The position numbers and the translations under genes are program-made. Below, piece after piece: positions 24,851 to 33,054 of a DNA stretch of 58,900 nucleotides. The stretch comes from an uncultured Muribaculaceae bacterium. GTDB taxonomy: Bacteria > Bacteroidota > Bacteroidia > Bacteroidales > Muribaculaceae. The notes beneath the pieces are model-generated. The model was given only the letters and a program-made list of their open reading frames with translations. It was not told the DNA's origin and did no database searches. The stretch lies in contig CAJUJB010000016.1 of NCBI GenBank assembly GCA_910586595.1, positions 1 through 58,900 of the forward strand, in the 5' to 3' direction. Numbering within the stretch: position 1 is the first letter of the stretch; the number at the start of each line of letters is the position of its first letter.

Positions 24851-25644
24851 AAGATTCACGCATAGCCGCGGCACTGGTCACGGTCTTGGCGGCCGTGCTT
24901 ATACTGCTCTTGCTCATGGTGGGGCGGCTGACCATGTCGGCTGATGCCTGGCCTCCTCCTGAGCGCCCTGTTACGGAACTCGTGGAGATGGAGGAAGAGT
25001 TTGTAGATTTGTTCGAGCCGGCGCCCGTACGGGCCAATCCGTCGCCGGCTTATAATGCCGAGCGTACATCCAATCTGTCGAAACCTGCTAAGGCGTCAGG
25101 CTCCGATCTTGCCGATGCTGGCGAGGCCGCCGCACCGGCTCCGGTAGTCACATCCGAGCGCCAGTCGCCTGTCACTGCCAAGAAGAAAGAGAATCCTCCC
25201 AAGACCGGTCCCGACTTAGAGGCTCAGAAACGCGAGGAGGCCCGTCGCAAGGCCCGCTCAGGCATTTCAAATGCCTTCAAGGCATCGGAGGAGGCCGTCG
25301 ATAACACCGCTAATAAAGGGCGTGAGCCTGGCGACAGTGGCAATCCTGACGGAGCTGCAAGTGACCTCAATGGTACGGGCAGCGGCACCGTAGGCGGCGG
25401 TTGGATCATGCCCCGTTATTCTAAGGTAGATTCGCGTCAGACGGGCAGCATTATTCTTCAGGCCATCGTCGACCGCGATGGTAAGGTCACTTCTGTCGAG
25501 CAGATCGGAGGCAAGGCTCCGGCCTCAGCCAATTCTGCTTTGGTTGAGAAATGTAAGGCCGAGGTACGCCGCCACCGCTTCACCCGTAATGATGACAAGG
25601 CCCCTGAGCGGTCGACTGCCCGCATCACCTATACATTCCGATAA
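24847..25644 (+). CDS. TonB-like energy transducer
   Basis: A 265-residue protein with a cytosolic start, one N-terminal membrane helix (ALVTVLAAVLILLLLMVGRL, about residues 9-28), a long low-complexity periplasmic linker rich in Pro, Ala, Glu and Lys, a Gly/Asn/Asp-rich stretch near residues 155-180, and a C-terminal globular end of about 80 residues (GSIILQAIVDRDGKVTSVEQ, then CKAEVRRHRFTRNDD and ITYTFR). The C-terminus follows the TonB/TolA beta-alpha-beta pattern but lacks the standard YP motif, so I call it TonB-like rather than TonB. It closes the pdxJ-exbB-exbD unit and is followed by a strong terminator. Confidence 0.85.
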   Translation: MKDSRIAAALVTVLAAVLILLLLMVGRLTMSADAWPPPERPVTELVEMEEEFVDLFEPAPVRANPSPAYNAERTSNLSKPAKASGSDLADAGEAAAPAPVVTSERQSPVTAKKKENPPKTGPDLEAQKREEARRKARSGISNAFKASEEAVDNTANKGREPGDSGNPDGAASDLNGTGSGTVGGGWIMPRYSKVDSRQTGSIILQAIVDRDGKVTSVEQIGGKAPASANSALVEKCKAEVRRHRFTRNDDKAPERSTARITYTFR

Positions 25645-25692
25645 TCTTAAATATATTCAGGGCAGCCCACCTGCCTGAAAGATTATATAGAG

Positions 25693-25740
25693 CATAAAAA
25701 TTCCGGTCAGTCCTCATCAGGGCCGACCGGAATTTTTATG
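25693..25740. terminator. Bidirectional intrinsic terminator
   Basis: A perfect 16-base inverted repeat (25693-25708 with 25725-25740, CATAAAAATTCCGGTC) around a 16-base loop, with A-rich and T-rich arm ends. It lies between the convergent TonB-like gene and upp and can serve both strands. Confidence 0.9.
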
Positions 25741-25765
25741 CTTGAATGTTATTGCAGTTCAGTTC

Positions 25766-26419
25766 TTACTCTTTGGTGCCGTAGGCGAGGTCGCCTGCAT
25801 CGCCGAGGCCAGGAACAATGTAGCTGTGAGCGTTTATTTCAGGGTCGATAACACCAACCCATAGCTCTGAATCCTCGGGCATGACTGCGGCCATGTAGTC
25901 GACAGCCTTCTGCGATGCGATAACCGATGCGATATGGACTTTGCCAGGCTTTCCTTTGGTGAGCAACGCACGGTAGCTAAGTTCCATCGACGCGCCAGTC
26001 GCAAGCATAGGATCGCAGAGCACAAGTGTCTTTCCGTCGAGGAGGGGTGAGGCGAGATACTCGATGCAGATGTCGAAATTCTCCTTTTCCTTATATTTGC
26101 GGTATGCGGATACGAAGGCGTTCTCGGCATTGTCGAAATACCGGAGGAAGCCCTGGTGGAAAGGCACGCCCGCGCGGAAAATGGTGGCAAGCACTATGGG
26201 TTCGGCGATAATCTGGCAGGGAGCCTGCACGCCCAGAGGGGTGGTGATTTGCTCGGTGGAGTAAGTGAGGGTCTTGCTTATCTCATAAGCGAAGATCTCG
26301 CCAAGACGCTCAAGGTTACGGCGGAAACGTAGGCGGTCGGTCTGGATGCCCGTATCGCGCATTTCTGTGAGATACTGGCTTACCAGCGACGGCTGCTCGG
26401 CAAAGTTATGTATGATCAT
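25766..26419 (-). CDS. upp: Uracil phosphoribosyltransferase
   Basis: A 217-residue enzyme that salvages uracil with PRPP to UMP. Seen are SQYLTEMRDTGIQTDRLRFR near the N-terminus, VLATIFRAGVPFHQGFLRYF, the PRPP loop LVLCDPMLATGASM near residue 135, and the uracil-binding C-terminal IVPGLGDAGDLAYGTK. It follows the M48 peptidase by 59 bases on the same strand. The loop lacks the tandem Ser/Thr of many homologues but keeps the DPMLATG core, so activity is likely. Confidence 0.96.
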   Translation of the reverse strand: MIIHNFAEQPSLVSQYLTEMRDTGIQTDRLRFRRNLERLGEIFAYEISKTLTYSTEQITTPLGVQAPCQIIAEPIVLATIFRAGVPFHQGFLRYFDNAENAFVSAYRKYKEKENFDICIEYLASPLLDGKTLVLCDPMLATGASMELSYRALLTKGKPGKVHIASVIASQKAVDYMAAVMPEDSELWVGVIDPEINAHSYIVPGLGDAGDLAYGTKE

Positions 26420-26478
26420 ATCGGTTGTCTTTAGTAATTATCAGTTATAACAGCTAAGAGTAAGGTTTTGCTCTGGGC

Positions 26479-27264
26479 TCAATAGCCTTCTTTGTCAGCT
26501 TTGGCCTCCATGTTCTTGATGCGGGCATCAAGATCGGGGTGTGAGGAGAAGAGCTGGTTGAGCTTGCTGCTCTTGCCTGCGCCGGCTTCTTCCTGGAGCT
26601 GCTTGAGTTTCTTGAATGACTTGGCCATGGCGCGGGGATTCTTGCCATGTGACTTCAGGAACTCGTAGCCGTATTCGTCGGCGGCAGATTCCTGTTTTTT
26701 AGAGTAGGTCGCGCCGACGAGGGCTTCTCCGAGCTTACCGAGCTGAGAGTCGGTAAGAGCGGCGGCAGTGCCGTTGGTGGAGGCTACGCCGTCGAGAAGT
26801 GCAGAGGTGAGCAGGGCTTGCTTGAAGGCTTTCTTGGAGTCTTTGTGTGCCACGTGGCCCACTTCGTGACCGATCACGCCGAGCAACTCGTCATCGTCCA
26901 TGATGTCCATAAGCGCTGCGAATACGCGTACTGAGCCATCGGCACATGCGAAGGCGTTGACGTCAATAACGTTGTATACCTTGAAGTTCAGTGGCATGCC
27001 CTCTACAGAGGTGAGTCCTGCGGTGAGGGAGTCGAGACGCTTGGTATAGGGGTCATCGGGAGGCAGTACGGGATTGTTCTTATCCATCCAGTCGATATAC
27101 TCTTTCACATACTGCACCATCTGTGCGTCGGTGAGAGTTACAGCCTGGGCGGCTTTACCGAGACTTTTGGCGGCGCGGCCGAGATTGAGCTGGGCCGACG
27201 CAGCGGGCGCCCCTGCAAGCAGGAGCGCGGCCGAAATAGTTAGAAAAAATTTTTTGACTTTCAT
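26479..27264 (-). CDS. Exported M48 family zinc metalloprotease
   Basis: A 261-residue periplasmic protease. A signal peptide (MKVKKFFLTISAALLLAGAP, cut after SAQ) is followed by the M48 domain with HEVGH in LLGVIGHEVGHVAHKDSKKA near residue 128 and the third zinc ligand Glu in ESAADEYGYEFL near residue 190. The C-terminus, FSSHPDLDARIKNMEAKAD, is typical of the BepA/LoiP-like branch that handles outer-membrane protein quality. It follows lpxA by 20 bases and so shares its transcript. There is no lipobox, so it is soluble rather than lipid-anchored. Confidence 0.93.
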   Translation of the reverse strand: MKVKKFFLTISAALLLAGAPAASAQLNLGRAAKSLGKAAQAVTLTDAQMVQYVKEYIDWMDKNNPVLPPDDPYTKRLDSLTAGLTSVEGMPLNFKVYNVIDVNAFACADGSVRVFAALMDIMDDDELLGVIGHEVGHVAHKDSKKAFKQALLTSALLDGVASTNGTAAALTDSQLGKLGEALVGATYSKKQESAADEYGYEFLKSHGKNPRAMAKSFKKLKQLQEEAGAGKSSKLNQLFSSHPDLDARIKNMEAKADKEGY

Positions 27265-27284
27265 TTATAAGTATTGCTTGATGA

Positions 27285-28073
27285 TCAGTCTGCCTGGAAG
27301 CGGTCGCCGGCGAGCTGCATGTTGTTGTCGCGAACAAACCGCAGGATCTCATCGCGTACGGGCGACTCGTCGATGTCGGCTTCGATACGCTTGAGGGCAT
27401 TGAAAATCGAGGTGGAGCACTGATAGATATGGCGGTATGCCTTGGCAACGTCGTCGATCTGCTCATCGGTGAAGCCGGCGTGCTTGCGCATCACAATCGA
27501 GTTGACGCCGTAGTAGGTCACCGGATTGTGGGCCATGATTACGAACGGAGGAACGTTGGAGCTGATGCGTGTGCCGCCTTTTACAAGCGCGTATTTGCCC
27601 ACGCGGCAGTGCTCGTGGAGCACCACATTCGACGACAGGATCGAGCCTTCCTCTACCTTTACGTCTCCGGCGATGGTCACGGCATTACCCACAACGCAGC
27701 GGGGTGCGATGTGGCTGTCGTGCCCGATGTGGCTGTCGGCGAAAACAAAGCAATCACAGCCTACTGTGGTGCCTTCCTCATCGTGGAAGCCGCGGTTTAT
27801 AATCACATGCTCACGGATAACTGTACGGTCGCCTATGACGCATTTCGACCGGCCGCCCTTCCAGCGGAAGTCCTGCGGATCGGCGCCAATGATGGCTCCC
27901 TGATATACTTTTACCTGATTGCCCAGGGTAGAGCCGCGGACAACAGAGGCATACGGCATAATTTCGCAACCGTCGCCCACGACGGTGTCTGCGTCGATAT
28001 ATGCAAATGGGTGGATGGTAACGTCCTTGCCGAGCTTGGCTGTGGGATCAACGAATGCTAAAGGGCTTATCAT
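27285..28073 (-). CDS. lpxA: Acyl-ACP:UDP-GlcNAc O-acyltransferase (LpxA-like)
   Basis: A 262-residue left-handed beta-helix protein built of hexapeptide repeats. It shows the LpxA order IGADPQDFRWKGG, VIREHVIINRG, the catalytic-type His pair in FADSHIGHDSHIA, GGTRISSNVPPFVIM and a helical C-terminus from about residue 195. LpxA starts lipid A synthesis in the cytosol by adding a hydroxyacyl chain to UDP-GlcNAc. In Bacteroides-type genomes lpxA usually follows lpxD and the lpxC-fabZ fusion; here it heads an operon with an M48 protease and upp, and the sequence is somewhat divergent, so a second LpxA-type paralogue is a real alternative. Confidence 0.85.
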   Translation of the reverse strand: MISPLAFVDPTAKLGKDVTIHPFAYIDADTVVGDGCEIMPYASVVRGSTLGNQVKVYQGAIIGADPQDFRWKGGRSKCVIGDRTVIREHVIINRGFHDEEGTTVGCDCFVFADSHIGHDSHIAPRCVVGNAVTIAGDVKVEEGSILSSNVVLHEHCRVGKYALVKGGTRISSNVPPFVIMAHNPVTYYGVNSIVMRKHAGFTDEQIDDVAKAYRHIYQCSTSIFNALKRIEADIDESPVRDEILRFVRDNNMQLAGDRFQAD

Positions 28074-28102
28074 AGTCTACAGGGTATTAGGGTTTATATG
28101 TG

Positions 28103-28110
28103 CAAATTTA
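28103..28110 (-). promoter_or_regulatory. -7 box for lpxA operon
   Basis: TAAATTTG on the minus strand, 29 bases before the lpxA ATG at 28073. Confidence 0.55.
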
Positions 28111-28210
28111 AAGATTTTTTTAAATAAAACACATTCAGACCACTTATTTTCTACTTTCCTCCCACAAATTTTCTCATTACGCACATGAGGGCCACTGCCT
28201 TTGGCCGGGC

Positions 28211-28891
28211 TCAATCTTCACCGAGTAGATCGGGGCGCAGACGCATCGTACGCTCCATGGCCTGCTCATGGCGCCATTCGTCGATGCGTGCCTGATGGCC
28301 TGACAAGAGTATCGGAGGCACTTCCCATCCTTTGTAATTGGCTGGGCGGGTGTAGATAGGCGGCTCGAGCAGATTATCCTGGAAAGAGTCGGTCAGCGCG
28401 CTCTGCTCGTCGCCTATGGCGCCGGGTATGAGACGCACGATGGCATCGGTAATGATGGCTGCCGGAAGCTCGCCTCCGGTAAGCACATAGTCTCCGATAG
28501 AAATCTCGCGTGTGATGAGATGCTCACGTATGCGGTAGTCGATGCCCTTGTAGTGTCCGCAGAGAATGATGATGTTGTTGAGCAGCGACATCGAGTTGGC
28601 TATACGCTGGTTGAATACCTCTCCGTCAGGGGCGGTGAAGATAACTTCGTCGTATGTCCGCTGTTCTTTCAGGGCGGAAATGCACCTGTCGACCGGCTCC
28701 ACCTGGATTACCATGCCGGCATCACCCCCGAATGGATAGTCGTCGACTTTACGGTATCGGTTGGTGGTATAGTCGCGTAGATTATGTACTTCAATAGTGG
28801 CGAGACCCTTGTCGCGGGCGCGCTTGATGATGGAGCAGTTGAGTGGAGACTCAAGCATCTCGGGAAGTACAGTTATTATGTCGATGCGCAT
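28211..28891 (-). CDS. trmD: tRNA (guanine37-N1)-methyltransferase
   Basis: A 226-residue SPOUT enzyme that methylates G37 next to the anticodon and prevents frameshifting. The knot motifs are clear: IIILCGHYKGIDYRIRE near residue 108, ISIGDYVLTGGELPAAIITD near residue 130 and IPGAIGDEQSALTDSF, then PPIYTRPANYKGWEVPPILL near residue 175 in the tRNA-binding C-terminal part. The N-terminus MRIDIITVLPEML is standard. It stands alone; the rplS gene it often accompanies elsewhere is at the far left of the window. Confidence 0.97.
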   Translation of the reverse strand: MRIDIITVLPEMLESPLNCSIIKRARDKGLATIEVHNLRDYTTNRYRKVDDYPFGGDAGMVIQVEPVDRCISALKEQRTYDEVIFTAPDGEVFNQRIANSMSLLNNIIILCGHYKGIDYRIREHLITREISIGDYVLTGGELPAAIITDAIVRLIPGAIGDEQSALTDSFQDNLLEPPIYTRPANYKGWEVPPILLSGHQARIDEWRHEQAMERTMRLRPDLLGED

Positions 28892-28926
28892 TTCTTATTC
28901 AAAAGTTTTTTGTATTTTCGCGGTTG

Positions 28927-28934
28927 CAAAGTTA
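28927..28934 (-). promoter_or_regulatory. -7 box for trmD
   Basis: TAACTTTG on the minus strand, 35 bases before the trmD ATG, in the divergent gap with the lipoprotein gene at 29034. Confidence 0.5.
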
Positions 28935-29033
28935 CGCATTTTTTTGCATAGCGGAGGCACGTGTGAACCCTTTGCCCTCCCGCGGGGTTTATAATTAGCG
29001 GTCGTACAGCCGCATAAGCCTTATATAACCACA

Positions 29034-29459
29034 ATGAAACCAATACACGCATTAGCCACCCTCTTGCTCGCGTTGATGCTCGCCTCCTGCTCCGGCAGCG
29101 GGGTCGAGGCGCCATATGACTCCGATACATGCGAGAGACTCGCTGTCAAAATCGAAAACCGCGACTCTCTTACCCAGGCAGAGTATCAGGAAATGATAGG
29201 CCAGAATGCTGCCATCCTTCATTATCTGGTCGACAAGAGTAAGGAGATTTCTGAGGAGCCGCAGGGCGACCGAAGCGGCTCTTGGCGTGAGTTGCTGGCT
29301 GACCCCGAATATCTGGAGCGATTCAGCTATATGTTCACTCTTGGGTCAGCGCTATATCAGGCCGATGCCGAAGGCTTGCTTGATAAGAAAAATAAGGAGC
29401 GTTACGCATCGCTCGACAAATATAATCAGGAGCTCGCCGATTACTCGGAGCGCAACTGA
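29034..29459 (+). CDS. Small lipoprotein of unknown function
   Basis: A 141-residue protein with a lipoprotein signal (MKPIHALATLLLALMLASCS, Cys near residue 19). The mature part is charged and helical (SLTQAEYQEMIGQNAAILHY, then LLADPEYLERFSYMFTLGSA) with no recognised domain. It should be anchored in a membrane on the periplasmic or outer face. The next gene, a RecD-like helicase, starts 29 bases later on the same strand, but a shared function is not suggested by the sequences. Confidence 0.8.
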   Translation: MKPIHALATLLLALMLASCSGSGVEAPYDSDTCERLAVKIENRDSLTQAEYQEMIGQNAAILHYLVDKSKEISEEPQGDRSGSWRELLADPEYLERFSYMFTLGSALYQADAEGLLDKKNKERYASLDKYNQELADYSERN

Positions 29460-29488
29460 CCTTCCCCCGTATAACATCCCATATATAG

Positions 29489-30952
29489 ATGGACGCCCGC
29501 GAATTTGCCGCCGAAGTTCTACTCGCGTTGCCCTATACGGCCAACGATCAGCAGGTACAGGTAGTGGCCGCGCTGGCGCGTTTCTGCCATCCCGAAGCGA
29601 GGCAGGAAGCTGTGTTCATACTCAACGGATATGCCGGCACCGGCAAGACTTCACTCACCGGTGCATTGGTGCGGACGCTCGAGGCTCACAAGCGTCAGGT
29701 GATGCTGCTGGCACCCACCGGTCGCGCAGCCAAGGTGTTCAGCGCTAATTCCGGCGGACATCCGGCTTACACCATCCACCGCAAGATATACAAGCATAAT
29801 CCGGGAGCTGCCCCCGGCGTCTATACTGCGCCTGTTCCGGCCGAGAATAAACTCCGCGACGCTGTGTTCATCGTAGATGAGGCGTCTATGATTGCCGGTA
29901 ACGATACCGATGGCTCCAACTTGCTTGACGACCTCATCACCTACGTATATGCCGGCGAGAACTGCCGTCTGATTCTTATTGGCGACACAGCCCAGCTGCC
30001 TCCAGTTGGCTCTGATAAGTCGCCGGCCATGAATCCGGATGTGCTCCGGCGTTTAGGTCTTAAAGTGACACGTGCCACCCTTACCGAGACAGCCCGTCAG
30101 GCTGCCGACTCCGGTATACTCTTCAACGCCACCCGCCTTCGCAAAGCCATGGCTCGTGCGGCGGCTGCTCCAGAGGGCGCCCCTGTGCCTGTGCCTAAGT
30201 TGCGCACACGCGGCTTCGACGACGTGGTGATTGTGAATGGTGAAGATCTTCCCGAGCTGCTCACCAAGGCCTACGACGGAGCGGAGCGAGGCCCCGCCGA
30301 CACTATAATGATTACCCGCAGCAACCGGCGCGCATGCGAGTACAACGCAGGCATACGCAGCGGTGTCCTCTATCGCGAGGAGGAGCTCACTCGCGGCGAC
30401 CTCCTCATCGTTGCGCGTAACCATTATTTCACCAAGAAGGTGAAAGGAGTTGACTTCATCGCCAACGGCGACATCCTTACCGTAACACGTGTATATGGAT
30501 CGGAGACTCGCTATGGCCTGCGCTTCGCCGACGTGCAGCTGGCGCTTACCGCCGATCCTGACGCCGATCCCGACCAGGTGCCCGTCTTCGACGCCAAGAT
30601 CATGCTTGATACTTTGGCCGATCCGGCTGCCACGATGTCGCAGGAAACATGGAACCAGCTGTATTACTCAGTGCTCGGTGACAACGACCGATATGGCGAT
30701 GCCTCTGTCGACGAACGCCTGAAGGCTCTCCGCACCGACCCATACTGGAACTCCCTCCAGGTGAAATATGCCTATGCCGTAACCTGCCACAAGGCACAGG
30801 GCGGCCAGTGGGAAAATGTATTTGTCGACCTCTCATATATTCCCGACGACGCACTCGGAATGACGTTATACCGCTGGTTCTATACTGCCGTTACGCGCGC
30901 ACGCCGCAAATTATACCTTATATCTCCGCCAGAAGCTCTCATTGAGAAGTAA
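29489..30952 (+). CDS. RecD-like superfamily 1 helicase
   Basis: A 487-residue DNA helicase. Motifs in order: Walker A GYAGTGKTSLTGAL near residue 48, PTGRAAKVFS, motif II FIVDEASMIAG near 130, motif III LILIGDTAQLPPVG near 163, and the C-terminal UvrD_C_2 part with VTCHKAQGGQWENVFVDLS near 432 and WFYTAVTRARRKLYLI at the end. It is much shorter than RecD or RecD2, lacking their N-terminal domains, and corresponds to the stand-alone RecD-like ATPases common in Bacteroidales. The likely role is 5'-3' unwinding in repair or recombination. A terminator follows. Confidence 0.92.
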   Translation: MDAREFAAEVLLALPYTANDQQVQVVAALARFCHPEARQEAVFILNGYAGTGKTSLTGALVRTLEAHKRQVMLLAPTGRAAKVFSANSGGHPAYTIHRKIYKHNPGAAPGVYTAPVPAENKLRDAVFIVDEASMIAGNDTDGSNLLDDLITYVYAGENCRLILIGDTAQLPPVGSDKSPAMNPDVLRRLGLKVTRATLTETARQAADSGILFNATRLRKAMARAAAAPEGAPVPVPKLRTRGFDDVVIVNGEDLPELLTKAYDGAERGPADTIMITRSNRRACEYNAGIRSGVLYREEELTRGDLLIVARNHYFTKKVKGVDFIANGDILTVTRVYGSETRYGLRFADVQLALTADPDADPDQVPVFDAKIMLDTLADPAATMSQETWNQLYYSVLGDNDRYGDASVDERLKALRTDPYWNSLQVKYAYAVTCHKAQGGQWENVFVDLSYIPDDALGMTLYRWFYTAVTRARRKLYLISPPEALIEK

Positions 30953-30965
30953 GCCAAGGCTCAAA

Positions 30966-30994
30966 ATGCGTAAAAAACCTCATTTTTTGCGCAT
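30966..30994 (+). terminator. Intrinsic terminator of the RecD-like gene
   Basis: ATGCGTAAAAAA at 30966-30977 pairs with 30983-30994 with one G-T pair around a 5-base loop. The arm itself supplies the T run. Confidence 0.75.
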
Positions 30995-31041
30995 AAAATA
31001 GAAATTTCCCAAAAAAAATGGGGCGAATAAAGAATTTTTAG

Positions 31042-31090
31042 TATTTTTGGGGCGGCATTGCTCTTCGGCAGTGCCCCTAACCTTTTTTTT
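31042..31090 (+). promoter_or_regulatory. Promoter box and leader hairpin before the DUF349 gene
   Basis: TATTTTTG at 31042-31049 should start transcription near 31056. Directly there, CATTGC at 31056-31061 pairs with GCAGTG at 31068-31073, extended by GG/CC, and a run of eight T follows at 31083-31090 before the ATG at 31099. A hairpin then T run in the leader looks like a terminator or a stabilising 5' structure; which of these holds is not decided. Confidence 0.5.
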
Positions 31091-31098
31091 ATAAACTT

Positions 31099-32979
31099 AT
31101 GGACATGCAAGATCCCACCCTTGAGTCTCAGCTGGAGCCCAAGGCTAAGAACCTTAACGACGCGCCGGACTCCGCAGCCGGTGCCGGAATCGAAAACTGT
31201 GCGGAAGCCCCTGCAACTCCCTGCCCTGAGGCCGAAGTGGAGGTAGAAAATATCATGACCGAAGGCGAAGAAGTGGCCGAGGCTAAAGCCGATGCCCGCG
31301 AATTATCTGCCGAGACCCTGCTTGCCGACGCGCTCGCTCTGCTGGAGAAAGATGCCGCCGACATAAGCAATGACGAGATACGCCGTCTGCGCCAGCACTT
31401 CAGCATGCTCCATAAGTCTGCGCCTGCAGAAGAAGGTCAGGAGCCCGTGACTCCCGCACCATCGGAAGACGATCTCAAATTCGAGCAGACCATCGAAGCT
31501 CTCCGTGCCAAGAAGGCTGCCTATATCGCAGAACTTGAGGCCGCACGTGCTGCCAACCTTGAACGCAAGAACTCTATCATCGAGCAGATCAATGCTCTGG
31601 CTGAAGATACAGATAATGTAAACCGTACCTTCCCACGCTACCGTGAACTTCAGGACGAATTCAACGCTGTAGGTGACGTAGATCCTACAGAGGAGACTTC
31701 GGTATGGAAGCGGTTCCAGGATGCCCGTGAGCGTTATTCCGATAATCTTAAGATAAATAAAGAACTCCGCGACTACGACTTCAAGAAAAACCTTAGCGAT
31801 AAGGAAGCTCTTCTTGAAGAGGCCCGGAATCTTACCGCAGAGGAAGACGTGATCGGTGCATACCGCCGTCTCCAGGATCTGCACAATAAATGGCGCCAGA
31901 TAGGCCCCGTGGCTAAAGAACTTCGTGAGGAGATATGGAATAACTTCCGCGAGGCTTCGGCCGAGGTCAACAAGCGTTACCAGGCATTCTTCGAGGCCCG
32001 CAAAGCCCGTGAGGCTGAGAATGAAACCGCCAAAACAGCCCTCTGCGAGAAAATTGAAGGTCTTGACTACTCGGCCCTGAAGACATTCGCGTCCTGGGAA
32101 GAGATGACCCGCGAGATTCAGCAGCTTCAGGAAGAATGGCGTAAACTCGGTTTCGCTTCAAAGAAAATGAACCGTCAGCTCTTCGCCCGTTTCCGCGCGA
32201 AATGCGACGAATTCTTCGCAGCCAAGGCCGACTTCTATCGCTCAACCCGTGAAGAACTTGCCGCCAACCTCGCACACAAGCAGCAGCTCGTGGAGCGTGC
32301 CGAAGCCCTCAAAGACAGTACCGACTGGCGCAAGGCTTCCGATGAATTCGTGGCTATGCAGAAGGAATGGAAGACCATAGGCGCGATTCCTAAAAAATTC
32401 AGCGACGACCTCTGGAAACGCTTCACAACCGCCTGCGATTACTTCTTCGACCAGAAGAAAAAGGCCGGCTCGGGTACACGTAATGCCGAAGGCGCCAATC
32501 TCCGGGCTAAGCGCGAGATTATCGGCCAGCTCTCAGCCCTCACTGCCGAGGGTGTGGAGAAAGAGGCTGCCCTCGCCGAGATGCACCGTCTTCAGGATCG
32601 CTGGAAAGAGATAGGCCATGTGCCTTTCCGCGAGAAAGACAAGCTTTACGAGGCTTACCGCTCGGCGCTCGACGCCATCCGCGACCACTTCGCCATTGCC
32701 GAATCGCGTGCCCGCCGCCAGCGTTTCGCAGCTTCGGTTGCCGAAATCGAAGGCGATGGCAACAAACTATTCCGTGAGCGTGAGCGCCTGGTGCGTGCAC
32801 TCGAAGGCCGCCGCGCCGATCTGCGCACCTACCAGAATAACCTTGGCTTCCTCTCGTCGAAGTCAAAGTCGGGCGATTCGCTGCTCCGCGATATGGAGCG
32901 CCGCATCGAGCGCCTCAAGGCCGACATTGCAGAGCTGGAGGAGAAAATCGCTCTGCTCGACGGTAAGATTGGTGGCTGA
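31099..32979 (+). CDS. DUF349 coiled-coil protein
   Basis: A 626-residue cytosolic protein. An acidic, low-complexity N-terminus of about 110 residues is followed by repeated DUF349 units, each with a WK/WRxIG type core: HNKWRQIGPVAKELREEIWN, EEWRKLGFASKKMNRQLFAR, QKEWKTIGAIPKKFSDDLWK and QDRWKEIGHVPFREKDKLYE. A long coiled coil closes the protein (residues about 540-620). The family is widespread in Bacteroidetes and its role is unknown; a scaffold or nucleic-acid-related role has been proposed for distant relatives. It has its own promoter and stands before the sugar transferase gene with a 75-base gap holding a weak GAGCGG/CCGCTC hairpin. Confidence 0.9.
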   Translation: MDMQDPTLESQLEPKAKNLNDAPDSAAGAGIENCAEAPATPCPEAEVEVENIMTEGEEVAEAKADARELSAETLLADALALLEKDAADISNDEIRRLRQHFSMLHKSAPAEEGQEPVTPAPSEDDLKFEQTIEALRAKKAAYIAELEAARAANLERKNSIIEQINALAEDTDNVNRTFPRYRELQDEFNAVGDVDPTEETSVWKRFQDARERYSDNLKINKELRDYDFKKNLSDKEALLEEARNLTAEEDVIGAYRRLQDLHNKWRQIGPVAKELREEIWNNFREASAEVNKRYQAFFEARKAREAENETAKTALCEKIEGLDYSALKTFASWEEMTREIQQLQEEWRKLGFASKKMNRQLFARFRAKCDEFFAAKADFYRSTREELAANLAHKQQLVERAEALKDSTDWRKASDEFVAMQKEWKTIGAIPKKFSDDLWKRFTTACDYFFDQKKKAGSGTRNAEGANLRAKREIIGQLSALTAEGVEKEAALAEMHRLQDRWKEIGHVPFREKDKLYEAYRSALDAIRDHFAIAESRARRQRFAASVAEIEGDGNKLFRERERLVRALEGRRADLRTYQNNLGFLSSKSKSGDSLLRDMERRIERLKADIAELEEKIALLDGKIGG

Positions 32980-33054
32980 GCCCACTCCTGAACAACCCAT
33001 CAGAGCGGGCGCTCCAGTGTGTGCGTCCGCTCATCATACTCTTATCTCTCACGC

